Assembly (NCBI GenBank): GCA_947460615.1
Contig: CANHHG010000003.1
Coordinates: forward strand, 1-64,000
Source of the DNA: Bacteroidota bacterium
GTDB taxonomy: Bacteria; Bacteroidota; Bacteroidia; Flavobacteriales; Flavobacteriaceae
DNA length: 64,000 nucleotides
Direction of reading: 5' to 3'
Numbering within the stretch: position 1 is the stretch's first letter; each line of letters starts with the position of its first letter. Shown here in pieces: positions 18,138 through 26,603 of the stretch. Made by a program: the position numbers and the translations under genes. The notes under the pieces were generated by a model. That model was not told where the DNA came from and searched no databases. It saw only the letters and a program-made list of their open reading frames with translations.

Positions 18138-18314
18138 TTATTTGTCCTTGTTGTATTTATAAATTGCATAAGCAGGAATAAATAAAAATGCAATACCAGC
18201 AATTCCTAAAATTATGAATATTGAGCCACCTACCCAATATTGAATTTTAAATAGCACACCAATTAATGTCAAGCTTGAAAAGAAAGCTCCTGTGATAAAT
18301 GTAAATTTTTTCAT
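18138..18314 (-). CDS. 58-residue two-span membrane protein, GldL-like motif
   Basis: An ATG at 18314 opens a 58-residue frame ending in TAA at 18138. The protein has two hydrophobic helices separated by the short polar turn LFKIQYWVGG and ends in a basic tail (YKYNKDK). The turn resembles the LFKIMHWPGA motif shared by GldL and many small Bacteroidota membrane proteins. A complete promoter (18383-18412) reads into it. Function unknown. The region on its far side (18032-18137) holds nothing I recognise. Confidence 0.75.
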   Translation of the reverse strand: MKKFTFITGAFFSSLTLIGVLFKIQYWVGGSIFIILGIAGIAFLFIPAYAIYKYNKDK

Positions 18315-18382
18315 CTTAATAATTTATTTCAACTCAAAAGGATTTACGGATAAGAACCCTTTTTTAGTTGTAAAGTTTATAC

Positions 18383-18412
18383 CAAATATAAAAAACAATT
18401 TAAATTTTACAA
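18383..18412 (-). promoter_or_regulatory. Promoter of the 58-residue membrane protein gene
   Basis: On the minus strand: TTG (18412-18410), 19-nt spacer, TATATTTG (18390-18383). Transcription would begin near 18377, giving a leader of about 60 nt. Confidence 0.6.
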
Positions 18413-18485
18413 ATTAATTTTAAAGAAAAATCAATTATTTGTGTTTTGAATTCAAATATTAAAATTATGCAGTTATATAGCTCTT

Positions 18486-19058
18486 TTAAATCTTCTTTAC
18501 ATATTGTGTGATAATAACAATTGTTTGACCCTCTACACGGCCTTCAATGTATTCGGCATTTTCATGATCCAATCGAATGTTTCTAACCGAAGTGCCTTGT
18601 TTTGCAACCATGCTTGACCCTTTTACTTTCAAATCTTTGATTAAAACCACTGAATCTCCAGTAGCTAAAACAACGCCATTCACATCGCGGTGAATTACCT
18701 TGTTTTCATCGTCTTCTCCTTCGCCAGTTGCTTGCGCCCAGGCTAAAGTATCGTCGTCAAGATACATCATATCCAATAATTCTTTTGGCCATCCTGCTGC
18801 TCGTAAACGACTTAACATTCTCCAAGCCACGACCTGAACAGCTACGTTTTCGTTCCACATGCTTTCGTTTAAACAACGCCAATGGTTTAAATCTTCATTT
18901 CCTGGGTTCTCAATTTGCTCGATACAAGTTTTACAGGCCAATATATTTTCGTCTAATCCGCCTTTTTTTGTTGGTAAAACCGTGAATACTTTTAAGGTTT
19001 CAGTTGCTGCACACAATTCACATTTTGAATCGCTGCGTTTGTTTAAGGCTCTTTCCAT
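18486..19058 (-). CDS. PhnA/YjdM-type zinc-ribbon protein
   Basis: A 190-residue protein. The N-terminus has a zinc-ribbon pair, CELC (residues 13-16) and CKTC, separated by about 25 residues. The C-terminal part (DVNGVVLATGDSVVLIKDLKVKGSSMVAKQGTSVRNI) is the PhnA domain with a KOW-like barrel. Despite the historic name, this family is not shown to cleave phosphonates; its role is unclear. It is longer than E. coli YjdM owing to a middle segment (about residues 60-120) rich in Trp. Monocistronic, with 64 nt to coaD upstream of it on the other side. Confidence 0.85.
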   Translation of the reverse strand: MERALNKRSDSKCELCAATETLKVFTVLPTKKGGLDENILACKTCIEQIENPGNEDLNHWRCLNESMWNENVAVQVVAWRMLSRLRAAGWPKELLDMMYLDDDTLAWAQATGEGEDDENKVIHRDVNGVVLATGDSVVLIKDLKVKGSSMVAKQGTSVRNIRLDHENAEYIEGRVEGQTIVIITQYVKKI

Positions 19059-19122
19059 AATTAAATTTTAGGTTGCGAAAGTACATTTATATAAACGCTT
19101 CCGCAATGGTTATTTAGTTTTT

Positions 19123-19578
19123 TTATTTTACTCTAACAGCCTCTGGAACGAGTTTGTCATATTCTCCGCCATTTCTAATCACGTCGCGAACAATACTGGA
19201 ACTGATATAGGAAGTTTTAGCTGCCGTTAGTAAAAACACAGTTTCTATTTTGGAGAGTTTTCTATTGGTGTGGGCAATGGCTTTTTCAAATTCAAAGTCG
19301 GCAGGATTTCTCAAACCACGAAGGATATAGTTGGCCTTAATTTTTGCACATAAATCAATGGTCAAACCCTCATAAGTGATAACCGAAACTTTAGGTTCGT
19401 TTTTGAAAGTTTCCTCAATGAATCTCTTGCGTTCCGCTAAGGAAAACATGTATTTTTTTTCAGCATTCACCCCAATAGCAATTACAATTTCATGAAATAA
19501 TGGAATGGCTCTTTTGATAATGTCTTCGTGTCCTAATGTTAATGGATCAAATGATCCAGGGAAAACGGCTTTTTTCAT
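19123..19578 (-). CDS. coaD: Phosphopantetheine adenylyltransferase
   Basis: The 151-residue nucleotidyltransferase makes dephospho-CoA from phosphopantetheine and ATP, the fourth step of CoA synthesis. Motif FPGSFDPLTLGH (T14-x-x-H17, the T/HxGH nucleotide site), GLRNPADFEFE and the C-terminal ISSSIVRDV are all as in CoaD. The length is standard. It lies downstream of ddl on the same strand (64 nt), a pairing often kept in this family, and may be cotranscribed. Confidence 0.96.
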   Translation of the reverse strand: MKKAVFPGSFDPLTLGHEDIIKRAIPLFHEIVIAIGVNAEKKYMFSLAERKRFIEETFKNEPKVSVITYEGLTIDLCAKIKANYILRGLRNPADFEFEKAIAHTNRKLSKIETVFLLTAAKTSYISSSIVRDVIRNGGEYDKLVPEAVRVK

Positions 19579-19642
19579 AAGTTTATTAATAGCTATAGAA
19601 GTTTAAAGGTTTAAGAATTCCAAGATTAAATTATAACTTTAA

Positions 19643-20614
19643 TTATTTCAACGCCAACTCAATTGCGTTAGTGAACAAATCTTCTAAAGAAATGCCGGCA
19701 ACTTTAGCTTGTTGTGGAATTAAACTCTCGGTGGTTAAACCAGGAATAGTATTCATTTCTAGCATGTGAGGTTCTTCATTTACAATGATGAATTCGCTTC
19801 TTGAGAATCCTTTCATTTTCAAAACTTCATAGGCTCTTTTTGCAATTTCGCCAACTTTTGCTGTCATTTCATCAGAAATTCTAGCCGGCGTAATTTCCTG
19901 AGATTTCCCTAGATATTTGGCTTCATAATCGAAGAAGTCGTTTTCTGAAACTATTTCTGTAATTGGTAAAACGGTAATTTTTCCTTGGTAATTGATTACT
20001 CCCACTGAAACTTCAGTTCCATCCAGGAAGCTCTCAATAATAATTTCATTATCTTCTTTATAAGCTACTTCAATGGCAATAGGGAGTTCGGCAGCAGTTT
20101 TTACTTTTGAAATTCCAAAGCTCGATCCTGATTTATTTGGTTTTACAAAACAAGGCAGTCCTACTTTATTCACAATTTCGACAGTATCAATAAAATCTCC
20201 TTTATTCAAATAAAAGGAAGTAGCGGTTTTAATTCCGTAGGGTTTTAATACCGATAATAAATCGCGTTTGTTGAAGGTAAGCGCTGCTTGGTAATAATCG
20301 CATGAGGTTTGTGGTATTCCCAATAATTCGAAATAGGCTTGCATTAATCCGTCTTCTCCCGGAGTTCCATGAATGGCATTAAATACTGAGTCAAAGGTTA
20401 TTTTTGTTCCGTTTACTGTGGTTGAAAAATCGTTTTTATCAATTGGAAATTCGGAATCATTGTCATCTACATAAACCCATTTTTCTTTGAAAATATGAAT
20501 GCGATAACCTATAAATTTCGATTGATCTAAAAAGTTATACACTACGTTTCCGCTGACCAACGAAATTTTATATTCGCTGGAATAGCCTCCCATGATAATT
20601 GCAATATTTTTCAT
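19643..20614 (-). CDS. ddl: D-alanine--D-alanine ligase
   Basis: The 323-residue ATP-grasp enzyme joins two D-alanines for the peptidoglycan stem peptide. Signs: MGGYSSEYKISLVSG (N-terminal binding loop), NAIHGTPGEDG, PCFVKPNKSGSSFGISK (ATP loop), EDNEIIIESFLDGTEVSVGV and LEMNTIPGLTTESLIPQQAK (metal and C-terminal site). It reads away from the PASTA-protein gene. The 182-nt gap between them holds the second palindromic intergenic element and the PASTA-gene promoter. Confidence 0.96.
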   Translation of the reverse strand: MKNIAIIMGGYSSEYKISLVSGNVVYNFLDQSKFIGYRIHIFKEKWVYVDDNDSEFPIDKNDFSTTVNGTKITFDSVFNAIHGTPGEDGLMQAYFELLGIPQTSCDYYQAALTFNKRDLLSVLKPYGIKTATSFYLNKGDFIDTVEIVNKVGLPCFVKPNKSGSSFGISKVKTAAELPIAIEVAYKEDNEIIIESFLDGTEVSVGVINYQGKITVLPITEIVSENDFFDYEAKYLGKSQEITPARISDEMTAKVGEIAKRAYEVLKMKGFSRSEFIIVNEEPHMLEMNTIPGLTTESLIPQQAKVAGISLEDLFTNAIELALK

Positions 20615-20649
20615 TTTATACTCTTAATTTAAATTTATTTCAAATGCCT

Positions 20650-20719
20650 TAGCCCTGACAGAAGGGAAAATCCCACGTTTTTTTGCGTGGATTGGAATGA
20701 TGGCAGGAAATAGCTCCTA
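20650..20719 (+). repeat. Dispersed palindromic intergenic element, copy 2
   Basis: Reads TAGCCCTGACAGAAGGG, then AATCCCACG, T-rich loop, CGTGGATT, then a GGCAGGAAATAGCTCC end. The hairpin has the same single bulged C as copy 1 at 1506-1566 (which is in opposite orientation). Block order and spacing are shared while loops and flanks differ, as expected for a spread and diverged family rather than a recent duplication. Confidence 0.7.
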
Positions 20720-20772
20720 ATAATTAACAAAAATATCATTTTTTTTCAAACGAATTACCTTTACAATTTTTA

Positions 20773-20780
20773 TATCTTTG
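20773..20780 (+). promoter_or_regulatory. -7 box of the PASTA-rluD operon
   Basis: TATCTTTG, 16 nt before the ATG at 20797. No matching -33 TTG seen. Confidence 0.45.
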
Positions 20781-20796
20781 CAGGAAATCTAATACT

Positions 20797-21402
20797 ATGA
20801 GTTTAAAAGAATATTTAAAGAGTAAAGTTTTTGCGGTCCAGGTTTTTGTAGCTTTGATAATGATATTTGTTTTAGGTTATTTATTTATGCATTGGTTGAC
20901 ATTTACTACTGATCATGGGAATGAAATTACGGTTCCGAATTTAAGTAAAATGTCTGAAGAACAAGTGGAAGAAACGGTGGACGATTTGGATTTGGAATAC
21001 GTTCTTTTAGATAGTGTTGATTTTAATCCTGCGTTTCCCAAGCATACAGTTGTTGAACAAGATCCTTTGCCTGGTGCTAGAGTAAAGAAAAACAGAAAGA
21101 TTTATATAAAGATAAATTCATCGGGTTTCACGATGGTTAGAATTCCGAATTTAATTCAGAAAACCTATCGTCAAGCGGTTCCAACTCTTAAATCATTGGG
21201 ACTGGAGCCGGGAGAGATTACTTATAAACCAGATTTAGCTAAAGACATGGTTTTAGAAATGCACTGTAATGGTAAGAAATTAAATCCTGGAGATAAAATT
21301 TTCAAGTCTTCTAAAATAGACTTGGTTTTGGGTGATGGAAATGAAGGATTTGTTGAGACTGTTGATAGTTTAGGCGTTGAAACACCTCCGAATGAAGAAT
21401 AA
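20797..21402 (+). CDS. Membrane-anchored PASTA domain protein
   Basis: The 201-residue protein has a short cytoplasmic N-terminus, one membrane helix (about residues 11-33) and an outside part with two PASTA repeats: about 40-110 (VPNLSKMSEEQVEETV ... VVEQDPLPGARVKKNRKIYIKIN) and about 115-190 (IPNLIQKTYRQAVPTLKSLGLEPG). PASTA modules bind peptidoglycan fragments in serine/threonine kinases and penicillin-binding proteins, but here no kinase or transpeptidase domain is attached. It overlaps the rluD-like gene by 11 nt and lies opposite ddl, so a role linked to cell wall is likely. Confidence 0.88.
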   Translation: MSLKEYLKSKVFAVQVFVALIMIFVLGYLFMHWLTFTTDHGNEITVPNLSKMSEEQVEETVDDLDLEYVLLDSVDFNPAFPKHTVVEQDPLPGARVKKNRKIYIKINSSGFTMVRIPNLIQKTYRQAVPTLKSLGLEPGEITYKPDLAKDMVLEMHCNGKKLNPGDKIFKSSKIDLVLGDGNEGFVETVDSLGVETPPNEE

Positions 21403-22438
21403 TAATAACGATATTGAAGAATTAGAAGAGGAGTTATTTGAGCATTTTAGATTTGATGTTCCTAAAGGGCAATTGCTTTTAAGGATTGACAAGTTTTTAA
21501 TGAATTTAATCCCTAATGCCACTCGAAATAAAATTCAAAATGCGGCTTCTGCTGGAGATATTTATGTGAATGACGTCCCTGTAAAATCCAATTACCGGGT
21601 GAAACCTTTGGATGTGGTTCGGATCATGTTATCGCACCCTCCATTTGAAAACCGCGTAGATCCTGAGAATATTCCGCTAAATATAGTTTATGAAGACGAC
21701 ACTTTATTGCTCATAAACAAGCCTTCTGATTTTGTAGTTCATCCTGGACATGGAAATTATACGGGTACTTTGGTGAATGCTTTAGCGTATCATTTTGAGA
21801 ATTTGCCAATGAATTCTAGTGAACGTCCTGGACTAGTGCACCGAATTGATAAAGACACTACTGGACTTCTAGTAATTGCAAAAACTGAAGCGGCAATGAC
21901 GCATTTGGCTAAGCAATTTGAATCTAAAACTACTGAAAGAGAATACATTGCATTAGTTTGGGGAACCGTGAAAGAAGACGAGGGTATCATTGAAGGAAAT
22001 ATAGCACGACATGTAAAAGACCGAATGCAAATGGCGGTTTTTGAAGATCCTACCATTGGAAAACCAGCGGTTACGCATTACAAAGTTTTGGAACGTTTTG
22101 GATATGTAACCTTGGTTTCTTGCATTTTAGAAACCGGACGTACACATCAAATTCGCGTTCACATGAAACATTTAGGACATCCGCTTTTCAATGATGCTCG
22201 TTATGGTGGAGATTTAATTTTGAAGGGAACTACGTTTACTAAATACAAGCAATTTATTGACAATTGTTTTAAGATATTACCAAGACAAGCTTTACACGCT
22301 AAAACACTTGGATTTGTTCATCCTACCACAGGTAAAATGATGCGATTTGATACTGAATTACCTCAAGACATGCAGGATTGCATTGAAAAATGGAGAAATT
22401 ATTCGAAGTCACACGAAGTGATGGAAGAGGAGCAATAG
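21392..22438 (+). CDS. Pseudouridine synthase, RluA/RluD family
   Basis: A 348-residue RNA-modifying enzyme. An N-terminal S4 RNA-binding domain (about residues 30-95, LLRIDKFLMNLIPNATRNKIQ) precedes the catalytic domain with the HRIDKDTTGLLV motif, whose aspartate is the nucleophile, and GRTHQIRVH. The architecture is that of RluD (23S rRNA helix 69), which is the likely target. The ATG at 21392 lies inside the end of the PASTA-protein gene, so translation is probably coupled. An acidic N-terminal tail (IEELEEELFEH) is extra. A strong terminator follows. Confidence 0.9.
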   Translation: MKNNNNDIEELEEELFEHFRFDVPKGQLLLRIDKFLMNLIPNATRNKIQNAASAGDIYVNDVPVKSNYRVKPLDVVRIMLSHPPFENRVDPENIPLNIVYEDDTLLLINKPSDFVVHPGHGNYTGTLVNALAYHFENLPMNSSERPGLVHRIDKDTTGLLVIAKTEAAMTHLAKQFESKTTEREYIALVWGTVKEDEGIIEGNIARHVKDRMQMAVFEDPTIGKPAVTHYKVLERFGYVTLVSCILETGRTHQIRVHMKHLGHPLFNDARYGGDLILKGTTFTKYKQFIDNCFKILPRQALHAKTLGFVHPTTGKMMRFDTELPQDMQDCIEKWRNYSKSHEVMEEEQ

Positions 22439-22442
22439 AACA

Positions 22443-22477
22443 TAAAAAAAGGGGAGTCAAATTGACCCCCTTTTTTT
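22443..22477. terminator. Bidirectional rho-independent terminator
   Basis: AAAAAAAGGGG plus GTCAA pair with TTGAC plus CCCCTTTTTTT, with a single unpaired base. It separates rluD from the convergent beta-barrel gene. Confidence 0.88.
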
Positions 22478-22482
22478 ATTTT

Positions 22483-23049
22483 TTAGAAACTATATCCTAC
22501 TCTAATTCCTACTCTTGGGACTAAGCTTGAAAAAGATCTGTTGTCAACATTGTCTGTACCTCTCCATTCTATTTTCCAAAGACATCCCATTGAGGGATCA
22601 ATACTTAACTCTTTTGAAACTTGCCATTTATAGCCCACCTCAGGGTTGAAAAAGGAAATGTATTTATAAGTTCCAGAATAGTTCTCTTCTTTAAAACGGA
22701 TGTATCCAAATTCCAAACTGTTTTGGTAATAAAAATCATTCCAACTTTCTTTCTTTAAATACGTTCTAGAACCTGATGATAATAGTATTCCTGTTCCTAC
22801 ATATTTTTCTCCGCCAACATTTACTACAGTTCTTCCGTAGCCTAATTTTAAAATATTCGAACTGTTATAACCAAAAAGACTTTTCAAAAGGTTTTTTTTC
22901 TCTCCGGTTAATTCGAATGCGCTAGGTTCAGAAGCGCTAAATCCTAAACTCATGGTTCTTCTTTGTTCAATAACTCTTGCATTTTTTATTTTGTCTTGTG
23001 CAAAACCAAAGCTGCAAATTAAAAGTGCTAATACTACAATTTTTTTCAT
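22483..23049 (-). CDS. Small outer-membrane beta-barrel protein
   Basis: A 188-residue protein with a signal peptide (MKKIVVLALLICSFGFA, cleavage before QDK). The mature part alternates polar and aromatic residues in strands and ends in GIRVGYSF, a typical last strand with terminal phenylalanine for insertion by the BAM machinery. No specific family recognised. It is monocistronic, closed by the shared terminator. Confidence 0.7.
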   Translation of the reverse strand: MKKIVVLALLICSFGFAQDKIKNARVIEQRRTMSLGFSASEPSAFELTGEKKNLLKSLFGYNSSNILKLGYGRTVVNVGGEKYVGTGILLSSGSRTYLKKESWNDFYYQNSLEFGYIRFKEENYSGTYKYISFFNPEVGYKWQVSKELSIDPSMGCLWKIEWRGTDNVDNRSFSSLVPRVGIRVGYSF

Positions 23050-23174
23050 TTTGATAAATTTAGGGTTATAGTCACAAATGTAATCAAATTATATAATTAT
23101 AGAAAAATACTATTGTAAAGAATTAGCAAACTTATATTGTTATTTGTATTTTTGAATTTAGATAATCTATTTGT

Positions 23175-23933
23175 ATGAAAATTGTAATTTCACCAGCTAA
23201 GTCCTTAAATTTTGAATCTGATTTGCCAACTCAGAATTTCTCGGAAGCTTCCTTTTTAAAAGAAGCGAGCCAGATTCATAGGGTATTGAAAAAATTAAAG
23301 CCTAAAGATTTATCTGGATTGATGTCAATTTCAGATAATTTGGCCCAACTCAATTGGGAGCGCAATCAAAGTTGGAAAATCCCATTCACCCCTGATAATT
23401 CCAGACCTGCAATTTATGCTTTTGATGGAGAAGTCTACACTGGAGTGGATGCATATACGATTCCGATGGATAAAATGGAAGACTTGCAAAACCGTTTGTT
23501 TATTCTCTCAGGTTTGTACGGCTTGTTAAAACCACTGGATTTAATTCAAGCCTACCGATTGGAAATGGGTACTTCAATTGCTATTGGTGAATCCAAAAAT
23601 TTATATGCTTTTTGGAAATCAAAGATTACTAAAGCATTAAATAAATCAATTTCTAAAGGAGATTTTTTATTGAATTTAGCCAGTAACGAATATTTCTCAG
23701 CGGTAGATATTAAATCGCTTAAAGTTAAAGTCATCACTCCAGAATTTAAAGATTACAAAGAAGGTAAACTCACCATGATTAGTTTCTTTGCTAAAAAGGC
23801 TAGGGGTTTAATGGTGCGTTATATTATTGACACCAATGCTCAAACTATAGAGGATATCAAAGGCTTTAATTATGAAGGTTATGCTTTTGATGCAAATTTG
23901 TCGGACGATTCAAAATTAGTTTTCACTAGATAA
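23175..23933 (+). CDS. yaaA: Peroxide stress protein YaaA
   Basis: The 252-residue product opens with MKIVISPAKSLNFE and contains FDGEVYTGVDAYT, LSGLYGLLKPLDLIQAYRLEMG and NLASNEYF, all characteristic of the YaaA (DUF328) family. In E. coli YaaA limits free iron and DNA damage during peroxide stress. Length is standard. A TATTTTTG box lies at 23147-23154 without a good -33. It ends 2 bp from the convergent efflux-pump gene. Confidence 0.93.
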   Translation: MKIVISPAKSLNFESDLPTQNFSEASFLKEASQIHRVLKKLKPKDLSGLMSISDNLAQLNWERNQSWKIPFTPDNSRPAIYAFDGEVYTGVDAYTIPMDKMEDLQNRLFILSGLYGLLKPLDLIQAYRLEMGTSIAIGESKNLYAFWKSKITKALNKSISKGDFLLNLASNEYFSAVDIKSLKVKVITPEFKDYKEGKLTMISFFAKKARGLMVRYIIDTNAQTIEDIKGFNYEGYAFDANLSDDSKLVFTR

Positions 23934-23935
23934 TA

Positions 23936-25489
23936 TTAATTTCTTTTCTTGATCAATAATACAAACGGAATACAGAATAAAAACAGTAAACCTAGATAAT
24001 TAAAAATGTCGATATAAGTCAATACTGAACTTTGCTTCATTACATTAAATTCCAAAATTTTATAGGCTTTATTTAAAGATTCGTTAAAGCTATATCCTTT
24101 ACTCATTAACCCTTGTTGTAATTGAACTACCCGTTGTTGCACTTCATAACTGGTGTTTTCAAGGTGAGAAATTAAATTAATTCTATGAACTTGATTTAAC
24201 CTTGCTATTAATGTAGTGATGATCGCAATTCCAAACGAACCTCCTAATTGTCGCATCATTCCCGTAAAAGCCGCTCCTTCACCAATTTCTCTACCTTTTA
24301 AAGTGGATAATGACAGTGTAGTTATAGGTACAAAAAGTAGCCCTAAACCGATTCCTCGTAATATCAACGGCCAGAAGATATGTTCCGTTCCTGTGTCAGG
24401 TGTTAGTACATTGTGCATCCAAAAAGAAAATATGAAAAAGGCTAAAAATCCTGCTGCCACCATATAGGCTTGTGGTACTCCCCGTTGTATCAATTTTCCT
24501 ATCATTGGCATCATAAATCCTGTGGTAATAGAACTAGGAATAAGAATCAAACCAGCATCTAACGCACTCCATCCAAGTATTGATTGAGTGTAAATAGGTA
24601 TAATAAAAGTAGAACTGTAAAGCCCGAAACCAAGAACAAAACTCATGACTACACCCACTCGCAAGTTGGTATTTTTAAGTACTCTTAAATTTACAATTGG
24701 ATGTTTGTAATTGAGTTCTCGCCAAATAAATAAGATAAAACTCACCGAAGATACTAAGGTTAAAATATTGATAATTCTGTCGTTAAACCAGTCGTCTTGC
24801 TGACCGTGTTCCAATATATATTGAAGAGAACCCACAAAACCTGCAAGTAAAGCAATTCCCCACCAATCGACTTGGGAAGCTCTTAGTTTTTCACCAAATT
24901 TAGGACTTCTAACAAAAGTTAAAGTTAGAAATGCAGCGATGATTCCAATTGGGATATTAATATAAAATATATAAGGCCAAGAAAAATGATCCACAAAATA
25001 ACCCCCTAATGGTGGTCCTAATGTGGGTCCTACAATTACACCCATTCCATATATTGCTTGTGCCATTCCGCGTTTTGCAACTGGATAGCTTTCTGTAATA
25101 ATCGTTTGAGCAGTAACTAATAATGCGCCCCCACCTAAACCTTGAATGAATCTAAAAAATACTAGTTCCCAAATATTAGTTGCATTTCCACAAAGGAAAG
25201 AAGCAATGGTAAAAATGATAATTGAAGTAGCAAAATAGTTTCTACGTCCAAATTGTTGGGACAACCAACTTGTCATAGGAATAATGATCACATTTGCTAT
25301 AGCATAAGCTGTAATGACCCAGGCAACATCAGTTAAAGTTGCTCCTAAACTTCCACGCATGTTGTTCAATGCTACGTTTACAATAGTGGTGTCTACAATT
25401 TCTAATAAGGCGCAAAGCACCGCCGTAATGGTGATAATTATCCTTCTGAAACCATATTCAACTAAACTATCTGGATCTTGTTGTACCAT
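23936..25489 (-). CDS. DHA2-family multidrug efflux transporter (EmrB-like)
   Basis: A 517-residue inner-membrane protein with about 14 spans. Hallmarks of the DHA2 drug:H+ antiporters are LEIVDTTIVNVALNNM in helix 1, WVITAYAIANVIIIPMTSWLSQQFGRR (motif A), RFIQGLGGGALL, and the motif C-like GVIVGPTLGPPLGGYF. It is the last gene of a three-gene efflux set (TolC-like, HlyD-like, DHA2) with 26 nt to the HlyD gene. The three together should span both membranes. Substrates unknown. No regulator is directly attached. Confidence 0.92.
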   Translation of the reverse strand: MVQQDPDSLVEYGFRRIIITITAVLCALLEIVDTTIVNVALNNMRGSLGATLTDVAWVITAYAIANVIIIPMTSWLSQQFGRRNYFATSIIIFTIASFLCGNATNIWELVFFRFIQGLGGGALLVTAQTIITESYPVAKRGMAQAIYGMGVIVGPTLGPPLGGYFVDHFSWPYIFYINIPIGIIAAFLTLTFVRSPKFGEKLRASQVDWWGIALLAGFVGSLQYILEHGQQDDWFNDRIINILTLVSSVSFILFIWRELNYKHPIVNLRVLKNTNLRVGVVMSFVLGFGLYSSTFIIPIYTQSILGWSALDAGLILIPSSITTGFMMPMIGKLIQRGVPQAYMVAAGFLAFFIFSFWMHNVLTPDTGTEHIFWPLILRGIGLGLLFVPITTLSLSTLKGREIGEGAAFTGMMRQLGGSFGIAIITTLIARLNQVHRINLISHLENTSYEVQQRVVQLQQGLMSKGYSFNESLNKAYKILEFNVMKQSSVLTYIDIFNYLGLLFLFCIPFVLLIKKRN

Positions 25490-25515
25490 ATTTGATTGGG
25501 TTCAAATGCTATTAA

Positions 25516-26592
25516 TTAGTTTAAATGCACGTCTACATCAACATTCATTCCTGGACGTAATAATTTAATTTTTTCAGGATCATTTGCAGTATTCAAGCTA
25601 ATTTTAACTGGCAATCGTTGAATGGTTTTCACAAAGTTTCCTGTTGCATTATCTGGTGGAAGTAAAGAAAATTTAGAACCTGTAGCTGGTGAAAAAGAAG
25701 TGATTTCTCCTTCAAAATCGGTGTCAGGATATGCGTCTACTTTTACAGTCACTTTTTGCCCCATTTTCATCTTGTTCAATTGCGTTTCTTTGAAATTGGC
25801 AATTACCCATGCTTCTTGATTGTTAATGATGTAAAATAAAGCTTGTCCAGGTTGTATCAATTGCCCAGGTTGTAAAGCAATTTTTGAAACTTGCCCGTCA
25901 ATTGCAGCGGTAACAATTGTATAGCCTACGTTTAGTTTTGCGGCTTCGAGCATCGCTTCAGCGCGCTTAATATTTGCTGAAGCTACTTCGCTTTGTTTAT
26001 TGGAAGCCTTAGATTTTGCAACGATAACCGATTTTTGAAAGGCACTCGCTTTTTGTTGGTCTTGCAATATTCTCAATTGGCTTTCTGCCTCTTGTTTTGT
26101 TGCTAAAGCTTGCTCAAATTGTTGTTTAGTGATGGAGTGATTTTTATATAAATTATTGTAACGGTCAAAATCGTTGGTTGCTCTTTCTAATCTAATTTTT
26201 GATGTTTCTATAGTTCCACCTGCCGATTGTACATTAGCATCTGATACAGAAACACTGGCAAGGGCACTTCCAATATCTGCTTTGGAAACTTCAAAATTTC
26301 CCTGTGCTGCTACTAATGCTGCCTTCGCATCCTCTAGTTTAATAATATAATCATTGTTATCGATGGTAAAAAGGGTATCTCCTTTTTTTACAAAATCGTT
26401 GTCTTTGATGTATACTTTGGTAACATAACCCATTACTCTTGGGATAATTGGGTTCATGTTTTTCTCAATTTGAGCATCATCAGTGGTCTCATGAGAAAGT
26501 GAATGTACATATTTAAATATTCCATAGCTCAATCCTGAAAGAATTAATACTGCAATAATGATACTTTTCTTGTTGCTTTTTTGATTTTCCAT
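25516..26592 (-). CDS. HlyD-family membrane fusion protein (EmrA-like)
   Basis: A 358-residue periplasmic adaptor. An N-terminal membrane anchor (about residues 9-30) is followed by a biotinyl-lipoyl-like half (IPRVMGYVTKVYIKDNDFVKKGDTLFTID), a long alpha-hairpin coiled coil (about 75-210, rich in Ala and Gln), the second half (DGQVSKIALQPGQLIQPGQALFYI) and a beta-barrel. It would link the DHA2 pump to the TolC-like channel. Spacing is 11 nt after the TolC gene. Confidence 0.92.
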   Translation of the reverse strand: MENQKSNKKSIIIAVLILSGLSYGIFKYVHSLSHETTDDAQIEKNMNPIIPRVMGYVTKVYIKDNDFVKKGDTLFTIDNNDYIIKLEDAKAALVAAQGNFEVSKADIGSALASVSVSDANVQSAGGTIETSKIRLERATNDFDRYNNLYKNHSITKQQFEQALATKQEAESQLRILQDQQKASAFQKSVIVAKSKASNKQSEVASANIKRAEAMLEAAKLNVGYTIVTAAIDGQVSKIALQPGQLIQPGQALFYIINNQEAWVIANFKETQLNKMKMGQKVTVKVDAYPDTDFEGEITSFSPATGSKFSLLPPDNATGNFVKTIQRLPVKISLNTANDPEKIKLLRPGMNVDVDVHLN

Positions 26593-26603
26593 GATAGGTA
26601 ATA

